Source of the DNA: an uncultured Clostridia bacterium
GTDB lineage: Bacteria; Bacillota; Clostridia; Oscillospirales; Ruminococcaceae
DNA: 55,557 nt
Reading direction: 5' to 3'
Assembly: GCA_944385925.1 (NCBI GenBank)
Contig: CALWZE010000083.1
Coordinates: forward strand, 1 to 55,557
The notes under the pieces are model-generated. The model had not been told where the DNA came from. It saw only the letters and a list, made by a program, of their open reading frames with translations, and made no database searches. Below, one piece after another: positions 6,921 through 15,193 of this stretch. A program made the position numbers and the translations under genes. Positions within the stretch are counted from its first letter, which is position 1; every line of letters starts with the position of its first letter.

Positions 6921-9125
6921 TCAGGCCTGTCCGCTTAAGAAGGCGCGCAGTCCGGTATATCGAAGGGTCTTTCGGTCGTTGCCGACCATCCGCTCAAACA
7001 GCTGCGCTTCTCCCACAATAACCAGCAGGCTGCGCGCCCTTGTGACCGCCGTATACAGCAAGTTCCGGTATGCAAGTTTCCCGGAAAAATCCGACAACGC
7101 CAGCAGCACGCAGGGAAATTCGCTGCCCTGGCTCTTGTGGACGGTCACGGCGTAGGCAAGTTCAAGAAAACGCGCCTGCTCAAAGCTGTACTTCACCCTC
7201 CTGTCATCAAACAGGCACAGGATCTGCTGAGATTTTCGGTCGATCGCCTCCACCATGCCGATATCGCCGTTAAAGACGCCCAGCCCCGTCTCTCCGTCAT
7301 CCCGCTCCCACTTGATGTCGTAGTTGTTTTTAATCTGCATAATCCGGTCGCCGGTGCGAAACAGCCTTCCCATGATCCGCGCTTCGCTCTTTTGGAGCGC
7401 AGGCGGATTAATCCGTTCACGAAGCGCTTCGTTAAGCGCCTCCGTTCCCAGCAGCCCTTTTCTGGAAGGAGTCAAAACCTGTATATCCGAAAAAGGATCA
7501 AAACCGTAGGCTTTTGGCAACCGCGTACCCACCAGGTCACAGATCAACTGTGCCCCCCGCTCACGCGGCGCCTGCAAAAAGAAAAAATCCTTATCGCGCC
7601 GCGAAAGATCCGGCATCTCCCCTTCGACGATCGCATGGGCGTTGACCACGATCAGGCTCTGCGCTGCCTGACGAAAAATTTTCTGAAATTCAATCGTTTC
7701 GCATGCGCCGCTGTCAATGACGTCCCGCAATACGTTGCCTGCGCCGACACTGGGAAGCTGATTGCTGTCTCCCACCAGGATCAGGCGGCAGTGCGGCTTG
7801 ATTCCGCGCAGCAGCGACTCAAACAGCGCCGCGTCCACCATCGACATTTCGTCCACAACCACCACATCCCCTTTCAGCGGATTGGTCTCGTCGTGGATGA
7901 ATTTAAGCACCTCGCCTGTCTGATAATCCACCTCCAGCAGCCGGTGGATCGTCCTCGCCTGCCGGCCGGTCAGTTCGCTCAGCCGCTTGGCGGCGCGCCC
8001 TGTCGGCGCCGCGAGCAAAACCTTGTCCCCGTTCTGTTCACACAGCGCAATGATTGCGTTCAGGGTTGTTGTCTTGCCGGTACCCGGGCCGCCGGTGATC
8101 ACCACCACGCCAGTCGTCAGGGATTTTTCAATTGCGCGGCGCTGTAAACTCTCGTACCGAATGCCGTTTGCTTGCTCAAAAGCGTCTATCTGCCCCGACG
8201 CATTGTCCGGACTGACATAGGAGAGCGAACAAAGCAGCTGCAGCCGCTCTGCAATATACCGCTCCGCACGCATCATATCGCCGAGGAATATCCGCTCTTC
8301 CTGATTGATGACCGCGGTTTGAAGAAGTTTGTCCTCCACAGCATCATACAGTTCGATTTCGACGCTGTCCCTTGGCACCGCGAGAAAGTTCGCGGCCGTA
8401 TCGATCAGTTTTCCGCTGGGAATACAGGTATGCCCGTTGCCGAGATTGTGCCGCAGCACATAAACGATTCCGCCGCGCAGCCGGCGCAGATCATCCTGCG
8501 CAAATCCCAGCCGGGAGGCAAGCTCGTCCGCAAAGGGAAATTCCTTGTAAAGCGGAAATCCGCAAAGCATGAAGGGGTTATCCCGAACCAGCTCCGCGGA
8601 CGCTTCTCCGAAAGAGCGGAAAAGAGCGAGCGCATCCGCCGTCTCCAATCCGAAGGCTGCGAGCGCGGTGAGCGTCTCGCGCACGCCATAAATCTTTCGG
8701 AATTCCTCATGAATCTGCCGCGCTTTTTCCTGCGAAATGCCTTTGATATTGGGCAGCAATTCGGGCCGGTTGGCAATGACGTCCAGCGTGTCGTCGCCGA
8801 ACGCCTCAACCATACGGCGCGCGATAGCAGGCCCAACGCCGCTGATTGCCCTGTTGGACAGGTATTTCAAAATTGCCGCAGCCGATCTCGGCAATACCCG
8901 CTCAAAAGCGGACGCCTTGAACTGAAGGCCGAAAGAGGGGTGATTGGCATACTCTCCCCATACCGTCAGCTCCTCGCCGCCGGAAACCCCGACCAGCTCA
9001 CCCACAACCGTCACCAGTTCATCGCCAACGGCGAGGTCGATCACAGCAAAGCCGCTTTCATCATTTCTATACACAATGTTTTCAACTGTTCCGTTCAGTT
9101 TGATCGGTTCCTCTGCCCGTTCCAT
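6921..9125 (-). CDS. recD2: RecD2-type ATP-dependent DNA helicase
   Basis: A 734-residue SF1B helicase of the RecD2 (RecD-like, RecBC-independent) family, normal length for Bacillota. The N-terminal ~80 residues are an OB-like region (GTVENIVYRNDESGFAVI). Helix-hairpin-helix segments follow (RAISGVGPAIARRMVEAFG, LPNIKGISQEKA). Then come Walker A GGPGTGKTTT near residue 350, the DE box VVVDEMSMVD, and C-terminal motifs AVTVHKSQGSEF and YTAVTRAR. It unwinds DNA 5' to 3' in repair and replication-fork maintenance. ATG follows GGAGAG. It heads the recD2-comF pair. Confidence 0.95.
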   Translation of the reverse strand: MERAEEPIKLNGTVENIVYRNDESGFAVIDLAVGDELVTVVGELVGVSGGEELTVWGEYANHPSFGLQFKASAFERVLPRSAAAILKYLSNRAISGVGPAIARRMVEAFGDDTLDVIANRPELLPNIKGISQEKARQIHEEFRKIYGVRETLTALAAFGLETADALALFRSFGEASAELVRDNPFMLCGFPLYKEFPFADELASRLGFAQDDLRRLRGGIVYVLRHNLGNGHTCIPSGKLIDTAANFLAVPRDSVEIELYDAVEDKLLQTAVINQEERIFLGDMMRAERYIAERLQLLCSLSYVSPDNASGQIDAFEQANGIRYESLQRRAIEKSLTTGVVVITGGPGTGKTTTLNAIIALCEQNGDKVLLAAPTGRAAKRLSELTGRQARTIHRLLEVDYQTGEVLKFIHDETNPLKGDVVVVDEMSMVDAALFESLLRGIKPHCRLILVGDSNQLPSVGAGNVLRDVIDSGACETIEFQKIFRQAAQSLIVVNAHAIVEGEMPDLSRRDKDFFFLQAPRERGAQLICDLVGTRLPKAYGFDPFSDIQVLTPSRKGLLGTEALNEALRERINPPALQKSEARIMGRLFRTGDRIMQIKNNYDIKWERDDGETGLGVFNGDIGMVEAIDRKSQQILCLFDDRRVKYSFEQARFLELAYAVTVHKSQGSEFPCVLLALSDFSGKLAYRNLLYTAVTRARSLLVIVGEAQLFERMVGNDRKTLRYTGLRAFLSGQA

Positions 9126-9196
9126 ACTCTCTCCGTCTTTGCTGTCTGATCCGTTCTTTTTAGCCTGCCGCCAAATCTTTCACAAGGACAACGCCG

Positions 9197-9229
9197 CGCG
9201 CCCCGCCAAAGACTGTCAGGCGGGACGCG
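9197..9229 (-). terminator. GC-rich hairpin after the small membrane protein gene
   Basis: An 11-bp stem, CGCGTCCCGCC with GGCGGGGCGCG, with one G-U pair and an 11-base loop. It lies about 36 bases past the stop at 9266. There is no T run on the minus strand, so it is an atypical terminator or an mRNA-stabilising end. Confidence 0.45.
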
Positions 9230-9265
9230 GGCTTTTGTTCATCATACGTTTTTTGCGGTATTTTT

Positions 9266-9607
9266 TCAAGTTTCAGGCGAAATCGGCTCTCTGCGCAATC
9301 GGCTGCGAACAAACCGTTCAACCCCGGACGCATCGGTTACCGCGTCGCACAATCCAAGCTCCACAAGCTTTTCCGGCGCTTCCACACACCCGCGCATATC
9401 CGCAACAACCGTCGCGTGACCGCAGGATCCCATCCGCGCCACACGCAGGATCTCGGCGACCGGCGTATCGGCGTCATAAACCGGCACAACAAGGATCGCC
9501 TTGCCGAGCGGATCCAGTACAGTCGTTTCCAGCAGCGTCCAAAGCAAAGCGACCACACCGACCACCGCCGGAATCGCACAAAGAAGAACCAGACCGGCTT
9601 CCTTCAT
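9266..9607 (-). CDS. Membrane-anchored small protein of unknown function (113 aa)
   Basis: I do not recognise a named family. Residues ~3-25 (EAGLVLLCAIPAVVGVVALLWTLL) form one membrane helix. A ~85-residue cytoplasmic or surface domain follows, beginning KAILVVPVYDADTP and ending in a basic tail. Similar short TM-plus-domain proteins are common beside metK or recD2 in clostridia, as far as I recall. The ATG at 9607 follows GAGGTGATGG by five bases; an ATG at 9616 is an alternative. A longer frame reaching 9724 would overlap the metK terminator and is unlikely. Confidence 0.6.
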   Translation of the reverse strand: MKEAGLVLLCAIPAVVGVVALLWTLLETTVLDPLGKAILVVPVYDADTPVAEILRVARMGSCGHATVVADMRGCVEAPEKLVELGLCDAVTDASGVERFVRSRLRREPISPET

Positions 9608-9703
9608 AAAAACCATCACCTCATTTCCTTGAGCCATAGTATGACTTGGACCGATTTTTGGTGAAACCAGACGCAAATTCTTCTTTTTTTGCCGGTTTGT
9701 TAA

Positions 9704-9746
9704 AGAAAAAGCGCCGGACCGCAATTTCTGTGCAGTCCGGCTTTTT
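9704..9746 (-). terminator. Rho-independent terminator of metK
   Basis: GCCGGACTGC pairs with GCGGTCCGGC across a 9-base loop, with T runs on both sides, so it may work in both directions. It lies about 25 bases after the metK stop. Confidence 0.8.
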
Positions 9747-9764
9747 CCCCTTTTTTACTGTTTT

Positions 9765-10943
9765 TCAGTTTTCATCCAGCGCCTTCAACAGAGCCTGCGC
9801 TTTGTCTGTCCGCTCCCAGCGCACACCGAGATCCTCCCGGCCCACATGTCCATAAGCGGCAAGCCGCGCAAATCCCGGCTTGTCCAGCTCAAGCTCGCGA
9901 ATGATAGAGGCGGGGCGCATGTCAAACACCTTTTTGACCGCTTCGGTAATCCGCCCCGTGTCCACCGTTTCTGTTCCAAAGCCGTCGATATATACCGACA
10001 CCGGCTTCGCAACGCCGATAGCATAGGCCAGCTGCACTTCACAGCGGGAAGCAAGCCCGGCTTTCACGATGTTTTTGGCAATATAACGGCACATATAGGC
10101 TGCGCTGCGGTCCACCTTTGTCGCGTCCTTGCCGCTGAAAGCGCCGCCTCCGTGCCGGCCAAAGCCGCCGTAAGTGTCGACGATGATCTTTCTTCCTGTC
10201 AATCCGCTGTCCCCCACCGGGCCGCCAATGACAAAGCGTCCGGTCGGATTGATGAAAAACCGGGTGTTTTCATCCACCATTTTGCCCGGCAGAACCGGAC
10301 GAATCACCTTTTCCATGACCGCTTGCCGCAGTTCATCCATCGCAATATCCGGCTCATGCTGGGTGCTCAGCACAACTGTGTCGATTCGCACCGGTCTGCC
10401 GTCTTGGTACTCCACCGTCACCTGCGATTTGCCGTCCGGACGAAGGAAGGGCAGTTCCCCGCTCTTGCGCACAGCGGCCAGCCGCCTGGTGAGTTTGTGC
10501 GCGAGCGAGATTGGCAGCGGCATGAGTTCCTCGGTTTCATCGCAGGCATATCCGAACATCATGCCCTGATCCCCCGCGCCGTTTTGTTCCTCTTCACCGC
10601 TCTTGCTTTCCAGCGAACGATCGACTCCCAGAGCAATATCGGCGCTTTGTTCGCGCAAAAGCAGCTGTATTTCGCAGCTGTCCGCGCAAAAACCGATCTC
10701 CTCGTCCGTGTATCCGATCGCGCGAATCGTATCCCGTGCAATCTTTCCGTAGTCCACCCTGGCAGCGGTCGTAATCTCTCCCGCAAGGATAACCTGATTA
10801 TCTTTGACCAGCGTTTCACAGGCGACGCGGGATTTTGGGTCCTGCGCAAGCAGCGCGTCCAGCACGCTGTCCGAAATCAGGTCGCAGACTTTGTCCGGAT
10901 GCCCTTCGGTCACCGATTCGGAGGTAAAAAGAAAATTGGACAT
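9765..10943 (-). CDS. metK: S-adenosylmethionine synthetase
   Basis: A 392-residue cytoplasmic enzyme making SAM from methionine and ATP. Family signatures are present: [14 protein letters not shown] at the N-terminus, the [12 protein letters not shown] loop, and [19 protein letters not shown]. Length is normal for bacterial MetK. The ATG at 10943 is chosen because AAGGAGAA lies seven bases upstream and the protein begins [11 protein letters not shown]; the longer open frame would run back through the riboswitch. It stands alone behind a SAM-I riboswitch with its own promoter and terminator, so product feedback on transcription is expected. Confidence 0.97.
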   Translation of the reverse strand: MSNFLFTSESVTEGHPDKVCDLISDSVLDALLAQDPKSRVACETLVKDNQVILAGEITTAARVDYGKIARDTIRAIGYTDEEIGFCADSCEIQLLLREQSADIALGVDRSLESKSGEEEQNGAGDQGMMFGYACDETEELMPLPISLAHKLTRRLAAVRKSGELPFLRPDGKSQVTVEYQDGRPVRIDTVVLSTQHEPDIAMDELRQAVMEKVIRPVLPGKMVDENTRFFINPTGRFVIGGPVGDSGLTGRKIIVDTYGGFGRHGGGAFSGKDATKVDRSAAYMCRYIAKNIVKAGLASRCEVQLAYAIGVAKPVSVYIDGFGTETVDTGRITEAVKKVFDMRPASIIRELELDKPGFARLAAYGHVGREDLGVRWERTDKAQALLKALDEN

Positions 10944-10976
10944 AGCAGCATTCTCCTTGTACTGATGAATTCTTGC

Positions 10977-11007
10977 AAAAAAAATAACGCCCGGCGAACC
11001 GAACGTT
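10977..11007 (-). terminator. Riboswitch expression-platform terminator of metK
   Basis: On the minus strand AACGTTCGG-ttcg-CCGGGCGTT is followed by ATTTTTTTT. It lies between the SAM aptamer and the metK ribosome binding site, where SAM binding would be expected to promote termination. Confidence 0.85.
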
Positions 11008-11018
11008 TTTCTGCAAAA

Positions 11019-11114
11019 CTTATCTTTCGGCAATGCCGCAGGATTTAGCACCTTGCGCTTTACCGCAGGTTGCCGGACTTCAAAGGGCCTGTTCCCTCCG
11101 TCACTCTTAATAAG
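11019..11114 (-). promoter_or_regulatory. SAM-I (S box) riboswitch aptamer
   Basis: The minus strand begins CTTATTAAGAGTGACGGAGG and ends CCGAAAGATAAG, closing the P1 helix. The internal GCCCTTTGAAGTCCGGCAACC block is the conserved core with the K-turn and pseudoknot. It is followed by an intrinsic terminator and metK. Layout and core match SAM-I elements well. Confidence 0.95.
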
Positions 11115-11137
11115 GCGTTATTCATTTGTACTGGGAT

Positions 11138-11166
11138 ATTATAACGCAGCGGGCGCCGCGCGTCAA
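11138..11166 (-). promoter_or_regulatory. Promoter of the metK riboswitch transcript
   Basis: TTGACG (11161-11166) and TATAAT (11138-11143) with a 17-base spacer, about 25 bases before the aptamer. The -35 lies at the loop of a long perfect inverted repeat, described as a separate feature. Confidence 0.75.
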
Positions 11167-11185
11167 TAGCGCGCGGCGCCCGCTG
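11147..11185. repeat. Perfect 16-bp GC-rich inverted repeat
   Basis: CAGCGGGCGCCGCGCG (11147-11162) is the exact reverse complement of 11170-11185, with the loop TCAATAG. It sits six bases beyond the ribU stop, so it probably ends or protects that transcript. It also contains the metK -35 at its apex. No T run follows. Confidence 0.85.
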
Positions 11186-11190
11186 TAAAC

Positions 11191-11760
11191 TCAAATGCTT
11201 TCTTTTACCGGCTTTGCCGCCTCGGTTCCAAACAGACGGCTGATCGGTTTGTAAACGATAAAGGTCGCCAGCGAATTCAGTCCCGCTTTCAGCAGATTGA
11301 AGGGGATGATAACCGGCACCAGCATATCGATCACCTCTTTGCGGGGCAGTCCGGTATAAATCGGGGTCAGCACCACATTGCAGCCGGCCATGACCACAGC
11401 CATGGTCATCGTACCGATCAGCAGCGCCAGCACGGCGCCTGCAAGGGTACGGCGCGCTTTGTAAATGTAGCCCGCAACAAGGCAGAATGCGCCGGTAGCG
11501 AAAATGTGCATGATAATGCCGACGATCCCATCTCCGCTCATGACGACGCCCTGAATTATACTGACTACCACCGTCACAGCGACGCCTGACCAGGGGCCGT
11601 ATAAAAAGGCCGCGACCAGAATCGGCACATCGGCCGGATCATACATCAGATAGGGCGCGGCCGGAAAGATCGGGAAGCGAATGAGCGCGACCAGCACCAC
11701 CGAAACGGCGGTGAGCATCGCAAGCCGGGCAATTTTTCGGGTGTTTTCCTTGTTGGACAT
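11191..11760 (-). CDS. ribU: ECF transporter S component, riboflavin-type (RibU)
   Basis: A 189-residue integral membrane protein with about six hydrophobic segments. It begins with the usual basic N-terminus and RLAMLTAVSVVLVALIRFPIFP, then YDPADVPILVAAFLYGP, which is characteristic of RibU-like S components. With the shared ECF energising module, encoded elsewhere, it takes up riboflavin. The FMN riboswitch directly upstream supports the substrate. It is followed closely by a GC-rich hairpin and the metK promoter. Confidence 0.92.
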   Translation of the reverse strand: MSNKENTRKIARLAMLTAVSVVLVALIRFPIFPAAPYLMYDPADVPILVAAFLYGPWSGVAVTVVVSIIQGVVMSGDGIVGIIMHIFATGAFCLVAGYIYKARRTLAGAVLALLIGTMTMAVVMAGCNVVLTPIYTGLPRKEVIDMLVPVIIPFNLLKAGLNSLATFIVYKPISRLFGTEAAKPVKESI

Positions 11761-11807
11761 AACTGAAACCTCTTTTCCATGTAATTGGGCTGTTTCATTT
11801 TTTATAA

Positions 11808-11841
11808 AAATAAAAAGCCCCTTGATGAGGTCTCAAGGCGC
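11808..11841 (-). terminator. Expression-platform terminator of the FMN riboswitch
   Basis: GCGCCTTGA pairs with TCAAGGGGC (one mismatch) and is followed by TTTTTATTTTT on the minus strand. It lies between the FMN aptamer and ribU. Confidence 0.8.
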
Positions 11842-11877
11842 AAAACAATGGTCCGCGTCAAAGCGCGGCCGGCTATT

Positions 11878-11989
11878 GTTTCTCTCTTCCGGACTGTAAC
11901 CGTCGGTATCGGAATTTCACCGATTCATGCCGTCTTATACGGCTTGCGGACTTTAACCGCCGGTGGGGTATTTCACCCCGCCTCGAAAC
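11878..11989 (-). promoter_or_regulatory. FMN riboswitch (RFN element)
   Basis: The minus strand carries the conserved blocks GGGGTGAAATACCCCACCGG, CGGTTAAAGTCCGC, CGGTGAAATTCCGATACCG and ACGGTTACAGTCCGG. Flanking GTTTC and GAAAC can close P1. Together with a downstream terminator and ribU this is a standard FMN-repressed import switch. Confidence 0.95.
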
Positions 11990-11996
11990 TGTTATC

Positions 11997-12024
11997 ATTA
12001 TATGCTTCTGTGCGGTTTTGTCAA
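11997..12024 (-). promoter_or_regulatory. Promoter of the FMN riboswitch-ribU transcript
   Basis: TTGACA (12019-12024) and TATAAT (11997-12002), both consensus, with a 16-base spacer, end eight bases before the aptamer. Confidence 0.8.
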
Positions 12025-12067
12025 GCGGCTGCCGCGCTGCTCAAGATGCTGAACCGCCGGTATCCGA

Positions 12068-12115
12068 CCGGTTTTGTTCCGGCATTTTTGCATGCCTCTT
12101 CCGGAACAAAGCCGG
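12068..12115. terminator. Long inverted repeat between the dehydrogenase gene and ribU
   Basis: 15-bp arms (CCGGTTTTGTTCCGG with CCGGAACAAAGCCGG, one mismatch) around an 18-base loop. It is placed to end the minus-strand dehydrogenase transcript just before the ribU promoter. No strong T run is seen. Confidence 0.5.
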
Positions 12116-12166
12116 CGCGCACGGAACCGCTATGCTGCATTTTCCCGCTTTTCAAAAGGCCGACGG

Positions 12167-13150
12167 CTAAACAACCTTCCAACGGTCCTCCCGGCCTTCC
12201 AGACGGTCCAGACAGCTTTTAATGGAATAATGCACCATGTCGTCGATGGTCTTGTCGGTATAAAACGCCATATGCGGGGTCACGATGACATTTGGAAATC
12301 CTCTGAGGATAGAGAGCTCCCGGTTATCCAGCACATCGCTTTTGCGGTCATTATAATAAAGCCCAAATTCATTTTCCACGACATCCAGCGCCGCGCCACC
12401 AAGTTTTCCGCTTTCCAGCGCGCTGATGAGCGCTTCGCTGTCCACCAGACCGCCGCGCGCGGTATTGATCAGCACCGCGCCCGGTTTCATCCGCTCAAAT
12501 GCGCTGCGGCCGATCATATGAAAATTCTGGTCGGTCAGCGGCATGTGAAGGCTGACGATATCGGCCTGTTCCAGCAGCTGATCCAGCGGCAGGTATTGAG
12601 CCAAAGCCGCCGCCTGGGCATTTTCCCGCAAATCATGCGCCAGCAGCCGGCAGCCGAAGCCGGACAGCGAGCGCAGAACCGTACAGCCGATGCGTCCCGT
12701 GCCGACAATTCCGACCGTGAGGTTATGCAGCTGACGGCCCTGAATGCCGCGCAGAGTAAAGTCGTTGATATTCGCCCGCTCGATGATCCGCCTGACTTTT
12801 CTGATAGCCATAAGTATCAGCATCACCGTGTAATCCGCGACACAGCCGATATCGTAGCCGATATTGCTGACGCCGATCCCCAAACGCGCGGCTGCTTCAA
12901 TATCTATATGGTCATATCCGATCGTCCTTGTCGAGATCATGCGGATCCCAAGCTCTGCAAATTTTCGCAAAAGCTGTGCGTCGGTTTTGGAGGTCAATAT
13001 GCTCAGCGCGTCATAGCCGCGCGCAAGCTGCGCATTTTCCATAGTAGGGGCGTCCGGACAAAAGCCCAGCTCGACGCCGTATTGCGCGCCATATTTCTGA
13101 AACCACTCCGCCTCGTCGAAGGCCCGATAATTGTAAACAAAAAGTTTCAC
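12167..13150 (-). CDS. NAD-dependent D-2-hydroxyacid dehydrogenase, VanH-like
   Basis: About 327 residues with the two-domain D-isomer dehydrogenase fold. The NAD-binding loop is VGIVGTGRIGCTV near residue 150, followed by LINTARGGLVDSEAL and the catalytic His in VTPHMAFYT. The stretches ISTRTIGYDHIDIEAA and ADYTVMLILMAIRKV strongly resemble VanH and D-lactate dehydrogenases, which reduce pyruvate to D-lactate. No VanA ligase or VanX dipeptidase lies nearby, so fermentation is likelier than vancomycin resistance. GTG at 13150 is preferred because GGGAG lies nine bases upstream; the ATG at 13159 would leave no spacer. Confidence 0.85.
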   Translation of the reverse strand: MKLFVYNYRAFDEAEWFQKYGAQYGVELGFCPDAPTMENAQLARGYDALSILTSKTDAQLLRKFAELGIRMISTRTIGYDHIDIEAAARLGIGVSNIGYDIGCVADYTVMLILMAIRKVRRIIERANINDFTLRGIQGRQLHNLTVGIVGTGRIGCTVLRSLSGFGCRLLAHDLRENAQAAALAQYLPLDQLLEQADIVSLHMPLTDQNFHMIGRSAFERMKPGAVLINTARGGLVDSEALISALESGKLGGAALDVVENEFGLYYNDRKSDVLDNRELSILRGFPNVIVTPHMAFYTDKTIDDMVHYSIKSCLDRLEGREDRWKVV

Positions 13151-13323
13151 TTCATCCATCTCCCGTTTCAGATATTTTAAGGCTGTTCCTATGCCCTTAT
13201 CCGCCTTTGCCGCGCATCCTGTTTGTCTTACGCAGCCAGCCCGGCAGTTCTCTTTCTTTTCATTAAATAAGGCAATTTGCCGCGGTCCGGCTTTTGCAAA
13301 CCAAACCGTCCGGCCCAAAGCCG

Positions 13324-13356
13324 GTCAAAGCCAACTTTATTATTGGCTTTTTTGAC
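13324..13356. terminator. Palindromic terminator after the DUF2461 gene
   Basis: GTCAAAGCCAA and TTGGCTTTTTTGAC flank an 8-base loop five bases beyond the DUF2461 stop. The T run is better on the plus strand, so it may work in both directions. Confidence 0.55.
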
Positions 13357-13360
13357 AGCT

Positions 13361-14032
13361 TTATCGCTGCTTTCTGCTCTCCGCCTCAATCATGAATCGG
13401 TATACCGGGGCAATGAGCGCAAAATCCTGCGCAAGCCTGTCCGCAAGGCTGTCTGAAAACAGGAGCTGCAGATCACCGCACGCCGCATTCAGACAGATAT
13501 TCCGCTGATCCAGCCACTCCCGCAGCTCGGCAGGCTGATCGGGGTTGCGCGTACGCTTATATTTTGCGTCTTCCAAACAAAACACCTTTTGTTTTTGATA
13601 GGCATTCAGCGCGGATTTAAATACTCTGTCTTCTTCTTTGATCATTTTTCGCATCGCTTCAAGCGACTCGGAGGACGCCTGATAGTACCCGCAGCCATAC
13701 TGAAATCCACAAGGAGAAATCTCAAAATAAAAGCCCGGCAGGCCATGATAAATCTTTTTGTCACGCATGAAACTGCACCACATGACGTCCCGATAGATAG
13801 ATTTATCCTTTGCAAAGCGGGTGTCTCTGTAGATTCTGGAAATGCAGCTGCGCGGAACACAGTTGAACAGCGGGTCGATGCGCAGCATACCGGGCGTCAG
13901 CCGCTCAACCAGTTCAATCATGGGCGCGTGCACCAGCTGCTCATAGTCGGATTTGTGGGCGCGAAACCACTCCCTGCTGTCCTCAATCCTGTTTTGAAAG
14001 AGAAAATCCAGCGTCTGCTGTGAAAAAGGCAT
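13361..14032 (-). CDS. DUF2461 family protein
   Basis: 223 residues with the DUF2461 (TIGR02453) pattern: FLFQNRIEDSREWFRAHKSDYE at the N-terminus, then RIYRDTRFAKDKSIYRD and GFYFEISPCGFQYGCGYY. The function of the family is not established. ATG at 14032 follows AGGAG by seven bases and sits one base after the SDR stop (TGAaATG), so the two genes are cotranscribed and probably coupled. Confidence 0.9.
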   Translation of the reverse strand: MPFSQQTLDFLFQNRIEDSREWFRAHKSDYEQLVHAPMIELVERLTPGMLRIDPLFNCVPRSCISRIYRDTRFAKDKSIYRDVMWCSFMRDKKIYHGLPGFYFEISPCGFQYGCGYYQASSESLEAMRKMIKEEDRVFKSALNAYQKQKVFCLEDAKYKRTRNPDQPAELREWLDQRNICLNAACGDLQLLFSDSLADRLAQDFALIAPVYRFMIEAESRKQR

Positions 14033-14033
14033 T

Positions 14034-14831
14034 TCAGTTCTCCTGTCCTTCCTCCGGTTCATGATCATGCTTCTGCTGCTTCATCCAAATGTCCATAACC
14101 CAGCGGTGGGGCAGCAGTTTGACACCGAGTACCTGCAAACGCACCGGCAGTCCGTGAATAGACAGATCTTTTTTTGTCTTGTAAAGATCGTGCAGCGCAG
14201 TCGCAACAACATCCTTTGCCTCATACAGGATGTTGTAATAGGTGACTGCCGAATCGCTTGTCCGGGTAGCATGGTCAAAAAACTCGGTTTTGACCCAGCC
14301 GGGGTTCACAGACATCACCCGTATCCCGCGCGGACGCAGTTCCCGGTTCAGCGCGCGGCTGTAGCTGAGCACAAACGCCTTGGTGGCACCGTATACATTA
14401 ATATATGGCACAGGCTGAAAAGCCGAAAGAGAATCCAGCTGCACGATTTTCCCGCCCCGCTTCATATAGGGAAGGGTGAGCTGGGTCATCGCCACCAGAG
14501 CTTTCACGTTGAGATCGATCATCCCCATGCAGTCTTCGAGCGGGATCTGATCGTACCGTCCAAATTTTCCGAAACCCGCACAGTTGACCAGCACGGCAAC
14601 TTCCGGCTTTTCCGTTCGCAGCAATTCACTGTATTCTTCAAAGCTCTGCGGATCCTGCAAATCCAGACAGATCGGGCGCACTGCGCATTTAACTTTTGTT
14701 TGAAGCGCTTTTAAAGCTTCTTCCCGCCGCGCAATCACCCATATTTCTTCAAAAGTCTCCCACTTCTCAAGCTGAAGCACAAATTCTTTGCCCATTCCCG
14801 AACTTGCGCCGGTAATTACCGCAATTTTCAT
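14034..14831 (-). CDS. Short-chain dehydrogenase/reductase
   Basis: 265 residues, a classical SDR. The cofactor loop TGASSGMGKEF is at ~8-18, NCAGFGKFG near 90, and a catalytic Tyr/Lys in YGATKAFVLSYSRAL near 155, with Ser in LDSLSAFQ upstream. It probably reduces or oxidises a hydroxyl/carbonyl substrate with NAD(P)H. The C-terminal RLQVLGVKLLPHRWVMDIWM resembles DltE-type clostridial SDRs, but the substrate cannot be told. It leads a two-gene unit with the DUF2461 protein. Confidence 0.88.
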   Translation of the reverse strand: MKIAVITGASSGMGKEFVLQLEKWETFEEIWVIARREEALKALQTKVKCAVRPICLDLQDPQSFEEYSELLRTEKPEVAVLVNCAGFGKFGRYDQIPLEDCMGMIDLNVKALVAMTQLTLPYMKRGGKIVQLDSLSAFQPVPYINVYGATKAFVLSYSRALNRELRPRGIRVMSVNPGWVKTEFFDHATRTSDSAVTYYNILYEAKDVVATALHDLYKTKKDLSIHGLPVRLQVLGVKLLPHRWVMDIWMKQQKHDHEPEEGQEN

Positions 14832-15091
14832 GTATATTCCCTTACCTGTTCAATCTCTTAGATTTGGTCGGTTTTATTATATTTCAACCGTCAAGAGCTG
14901 TAAAGCGCCGAAAAGCCAGCCATGTTTGCCGGCTGCAAAAGTTCAAATTACGTTCTAACCCTCCACTACTTGTATTTGTTATTATCGAGATCACCTGATT
15001 TAAAAAAAGATGCTAAATTTGCTTTGCGTTCTTGTCTTGATATAACCAATCCAAAACTGTATGCGCTTCGTTTTTTCACTAACAGCAAAAC
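14832..15091. other. AT-rich intergenic DNA
   Basis: No gene with a ribosome binding site and no recognisable domain. It holds the SDR promoter region and ends at a terminator hairpin. The only open frames are short and low in complexity. Confidence 0.5.
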
Positions 15092-15123
15092 AAAAAACGC
15101 ATCAGCATACTGATGCGTTTTTT
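15092..15123. terminator. Terminator at the end of the ATC-hydrolase/Liv operon
   Basis: AAAAAACGCATCA and TGATGCGTTTTTT form a 13-bp stem including the A/T tracts, active in principle in both directions. It lies 70 bases after the last gene of the operon. Confidence 0.85.
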
Positions 15124-15193
15124 GTGGTCAGTCCGTTCTCAATTAAACGGGTTTGTCCTTATCTTGGCATTAGGACTTCTATTTTCCAGGTTG

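Noticed and set aside
7137-9149. Long plus-strand frames opposite recD2
   Set aside because: The minus strand encodes a full RecD2 helicase with all motifs; the plus frames are codon-bias shadows.
9608-9724. N-terminal extension of the small membrane protein to 9724
   Set aside because: It would run through the metK terminator and adds a basic tail before the membrane helix; the ATG at 9607 has a good binding site.
12167-13150. Vancomycin-resistance operon
   Set aside because: Only the VanH-like dehydrogenase is present; no D-Ala-D-Lac ligase, dipeptidase or VanRS system is nearby.
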